Shown in pieces: positions 61,797 through 64,000 of a stretch of DNA of 64,000 bases. A model generated the notes under the pieces. That model did not search any database. It had not been told where the DNA came from and saw nothing but the letters and a program-made list of their open reading frames with translations. Location: NCBI GenBank assembly GCA_021613335.1, contig JAJTWR010000293.1:471001-535000 (forward strand), written 5' to 3'. The translations under genes and the position numbers were made by a program. Source of the DNA: Whitmania pigra (Eukaryota; Annelida; Clitellata; Hirudinida; Haemopidae). Each line of letters begins with the position of its first letter. Positions within the stretch are counted from its first letter, which is position 1.

Positions 61797-63953
61797 CTGA
61801 GGGTCGAGAACAAACAAATGTATTAATTAATTAATTAAGGATATTATTATTAATGTTAGTATTATTATTACTATTATTAATATTAAAATTTTTATTATTA
61901 TCATCATCCTCATTGTAGCTGCTATGTAATATTATCATAATTATTATTATTAATTGATTTTAATCAATCAACGAGATAATAATTCGTGATTGATTTTAAA
62001 AATTAACATTAACATTGAAAATTAATATTTACTTTACGATTAAAATATTGTAATTAATTATTAGCAAGACAAGGTATTAATTAATATTTAACATTTTTCA
62101 TAATCGGTTTTCACAATCCGACAAGTCAGAGAATCCCTTCAAAATGTCTGCTCACAACCATCCAAATAAATGTATAAATTTAAACAGTGAATTTTGTTGC
62201 AAATTGATGTCTTTACTTTTAAATAAAAGGGGAAAGAAAATTGTTTACTTAAATAATACCAGGGCTACCAAGAAAGGGGTAACAAAGTGTACAGGGGCCA
62301 GCCAGTGTTTTAAAATCATTTTTTACTTTTTTATTGCCAAATTCTCACAACATAGGGTATGTGGCTGCTCTGTTTAGGGGCCAAAAATTTCTCTTAATTA
62401 CTTCTTATTAATAATAATAATTATTATTAGTAAATATAAGTACTTATAATTAGTGCTCCAAACACACGTTTTCACACGCTTGCTTGCTCCGTTCTGAAGT
62501 TACAGGGGATGTTAAATTATGATGATTATGTCGATGAAAAGATGATAGTAAGAATTAAGTTAATAAATTTAATTAACACCATTCCATCCTTGCCATCAAC
62601 TGTGTGGATATAAAAACTCTGCCACGTAAAATTTTATTGCTCTTTCTGTCTGAACACTTCCATGGTTGTCATGGCAGCCATCTTCATGTTGTTGTTGTTG
62701 CTGTTGTTGTTTTGCAGGAAAGTGAACGAGTTTTGCAGAAAGCGCAACCTTATTGCAGAACATTCTGTCCTGAGTGGATTAACAGAGAAGCCTTGGTTTT
62801 ATGGTTTCTGATGATGTAACATCCTCTTCATCACCATCACCACCGCCATCATCAACATCTTCATATTCGCAGTCGTCATCACCGTCATCATAATCATCAT
62901 CTTCTTCTTCACCATCATCTATTTCCCTACTTGAAGCATAGCTTGATAAGCCATTTCTCCTACGAGATAATCTCGAGCACATCCAGGATTGTGGTGTTCA
63001 AACCCTGGAAGGTAATCCAAGGTTAGCGATGGCACTATCAGGGCGATCTTGTATCAAGTTTGTATCTAAGGAAGACAAGACGTGCTATGATGATGATGAT
63101 GATGATATTTTTTACTACAGGGTCGTATCTATAAGGTGATTAGAAAGTGTTTTATAGGTTGTGGTGCTGATATTTCTTTTTAATTAATTAATTCGTTACT
63201 AATTAATCTGTTAATCAGATAATAATTAATAATTAATCTAATAATGAATTAATTAATTTGTATTTAATTATAGTTATTAAGAGACATAACTATGTTTGCA
63301 CAAACGTTTGCTGGATGCTTTACAGATTCGGGTTGTTGTCGGCTGATGCTCTTAACTTATCGGAAATTATCGTAATCGTTTAATTTTAACTTATTATTAT
63401 ATTATATTTTACTCTTACAGTTATCATCCTGTTTGATTACTATTACAATCATTCAATCATGTAGTAACAGTCATTATAATCATCATTTTAACATCAGCTT
63501 AAAAAGGTCTGATAAATCCCAGTCAGGAAGTTGAAGGGTTTAGATAATTCTTGACAGATAATTGCTGAGGTGAAAAATAGTAACTAATAATAATTTTTAA
63601 ATATAATTATAATAATTATATTGGAAAAATAAAAACATTAGAAAAACATTAATAAATTCATATTTAATATCTCATGCTTGAGAAAATGGGAGAGAGCAGT
63701 GAAACAGTTGTTCGCAACAACGTAATTTTTACATTCCCTTCGAAGCATAATTAACAAGTAATTATCGATGGACATAATAATAATAATAATAACAATAACG
63801 ATAAAGATGGTGGTGATGATGAGCCTAATAGAAATATGTTTCTAATAAATTATTTAAACACTAATCATTTTACAGTTGACAACGATTAACCACCCATGGT
63901 CCTAATGTACAATTAATTAGCTCACCATTTAAGCTAATTAAATACATTCTGAC
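61797..63953. other. Probable intron(s) upstream of the claudin-like exons
   Basis: AT-rich with CAT/TTC-type repeats at 62824-62930 and TGA repeats near 63089-63105. A segment at about 62960-63015 has splice-like ends on both strands (plus: donor at GGAAG|GTAATC; minus: acceptor TTCCAG before GGTTTGAAC), but no recognised protein. No TM1-encoding exon was identified. Confidence 0.4.
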
Positions 63954-64000
63954 CTTGCGTTTAATCTTGAAGGTCACGAAAAACAGAGTGATGTCCTCAC
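63954..64000 (-). CDS. Possible partial exon at the right edge
   Basis: The only stop-free minus-strand frame reads EDITLFFVTFKIKRK, followed by a donor (AAG|GTCAGA) at 63953. The phase (0) does not fit directly onto the claudin-like exon at 61796, so either an intervening exon is missing or this belongs to another gene. Too short to name. Confidence 0.3.

Noticed and set aside
62663..62812. Short frame beginning MVVMAAIFMLLLLLLLFCRK, like a single-pass membrane microprotein
   Set aside because: The Leu run is a TTG repeat, and the TTTTGCAG within it looks more like a chance acceptor. No supporting similarity.

Overview
This is eukaryotic, AT-rich, intron-rich DNA, almost certainly from a protostome animal. 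The best fit is an annelid (leech-like, as in Helobdella) or another lophotrochozoan. The evidence is an innexin gap-junction gene, spliceosomal GT-AG introns throughout, metazoan-type signalling and redox genes, many non-LTR and hAT-type mobile elements, and very abundant trinucleotide repeats. The species call is inference; no search was run. Exon models below were built by hand from splice sites, reading-frame phase and family similarity. In each model every adjacent exon pair agrees in phase.

Left part (1-17 kb): the 5' half of a phospholipase C beta gene (minus strand, PLCB4/norpA type, nine exons, running off the left edge) faces a complete seven-exon TMBIM4/Lifeguard-4 gene on the plus strand. 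Their start codons are 1.28 kb apart, so they may share a promoter region. The PLC introns are packed with CAT, TAA and ATCC repeats, a SINE and a MITE-like inverted repeat.

Middle (17-39 kb) and right (56-60 kb): four multi-exon genes encode four-pass membrane proteins with CD20/MS4A-like layout. They are called A (18731-21660 +), B (22832-31037 -), C (36651-39035 +) and D (56061-59838 +). Their sequences are strongly diverged. They share the same intron positions and phases (1-0-0-0 through the membrane core), near-constant exon sizes (18 and 29 codons in B, C and D), and one cysteine in each extracellular loop. Their long cytosolic tails are quite different (Gln/Pro-, Thr/Pro-, Tyr/Pro-rich). 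This dispersed tandem family is the most interesting content of the window.

Between C and D lie a complete 16-exon FRRS1-like ferric-chelate reductase (Reeler + DOMON + cytochrome b561; one 23-nt microexon and one GC-AG intron) and a two-exon innexin. At the right end is the 3' part of a claudin/PMP22-like gene on the minus strand.

Mobile DNA is concentrated in gene B introns and in 39-43 kb. It includes hAT elements (one with a perfect 8-bp target duplication), three LINE fragments of at least two types, a Mutator-like transposase fragment, a pogo-like element and a tRNA-derived SINE family. No rRNA, tRNA or CRISPR array was recognised.
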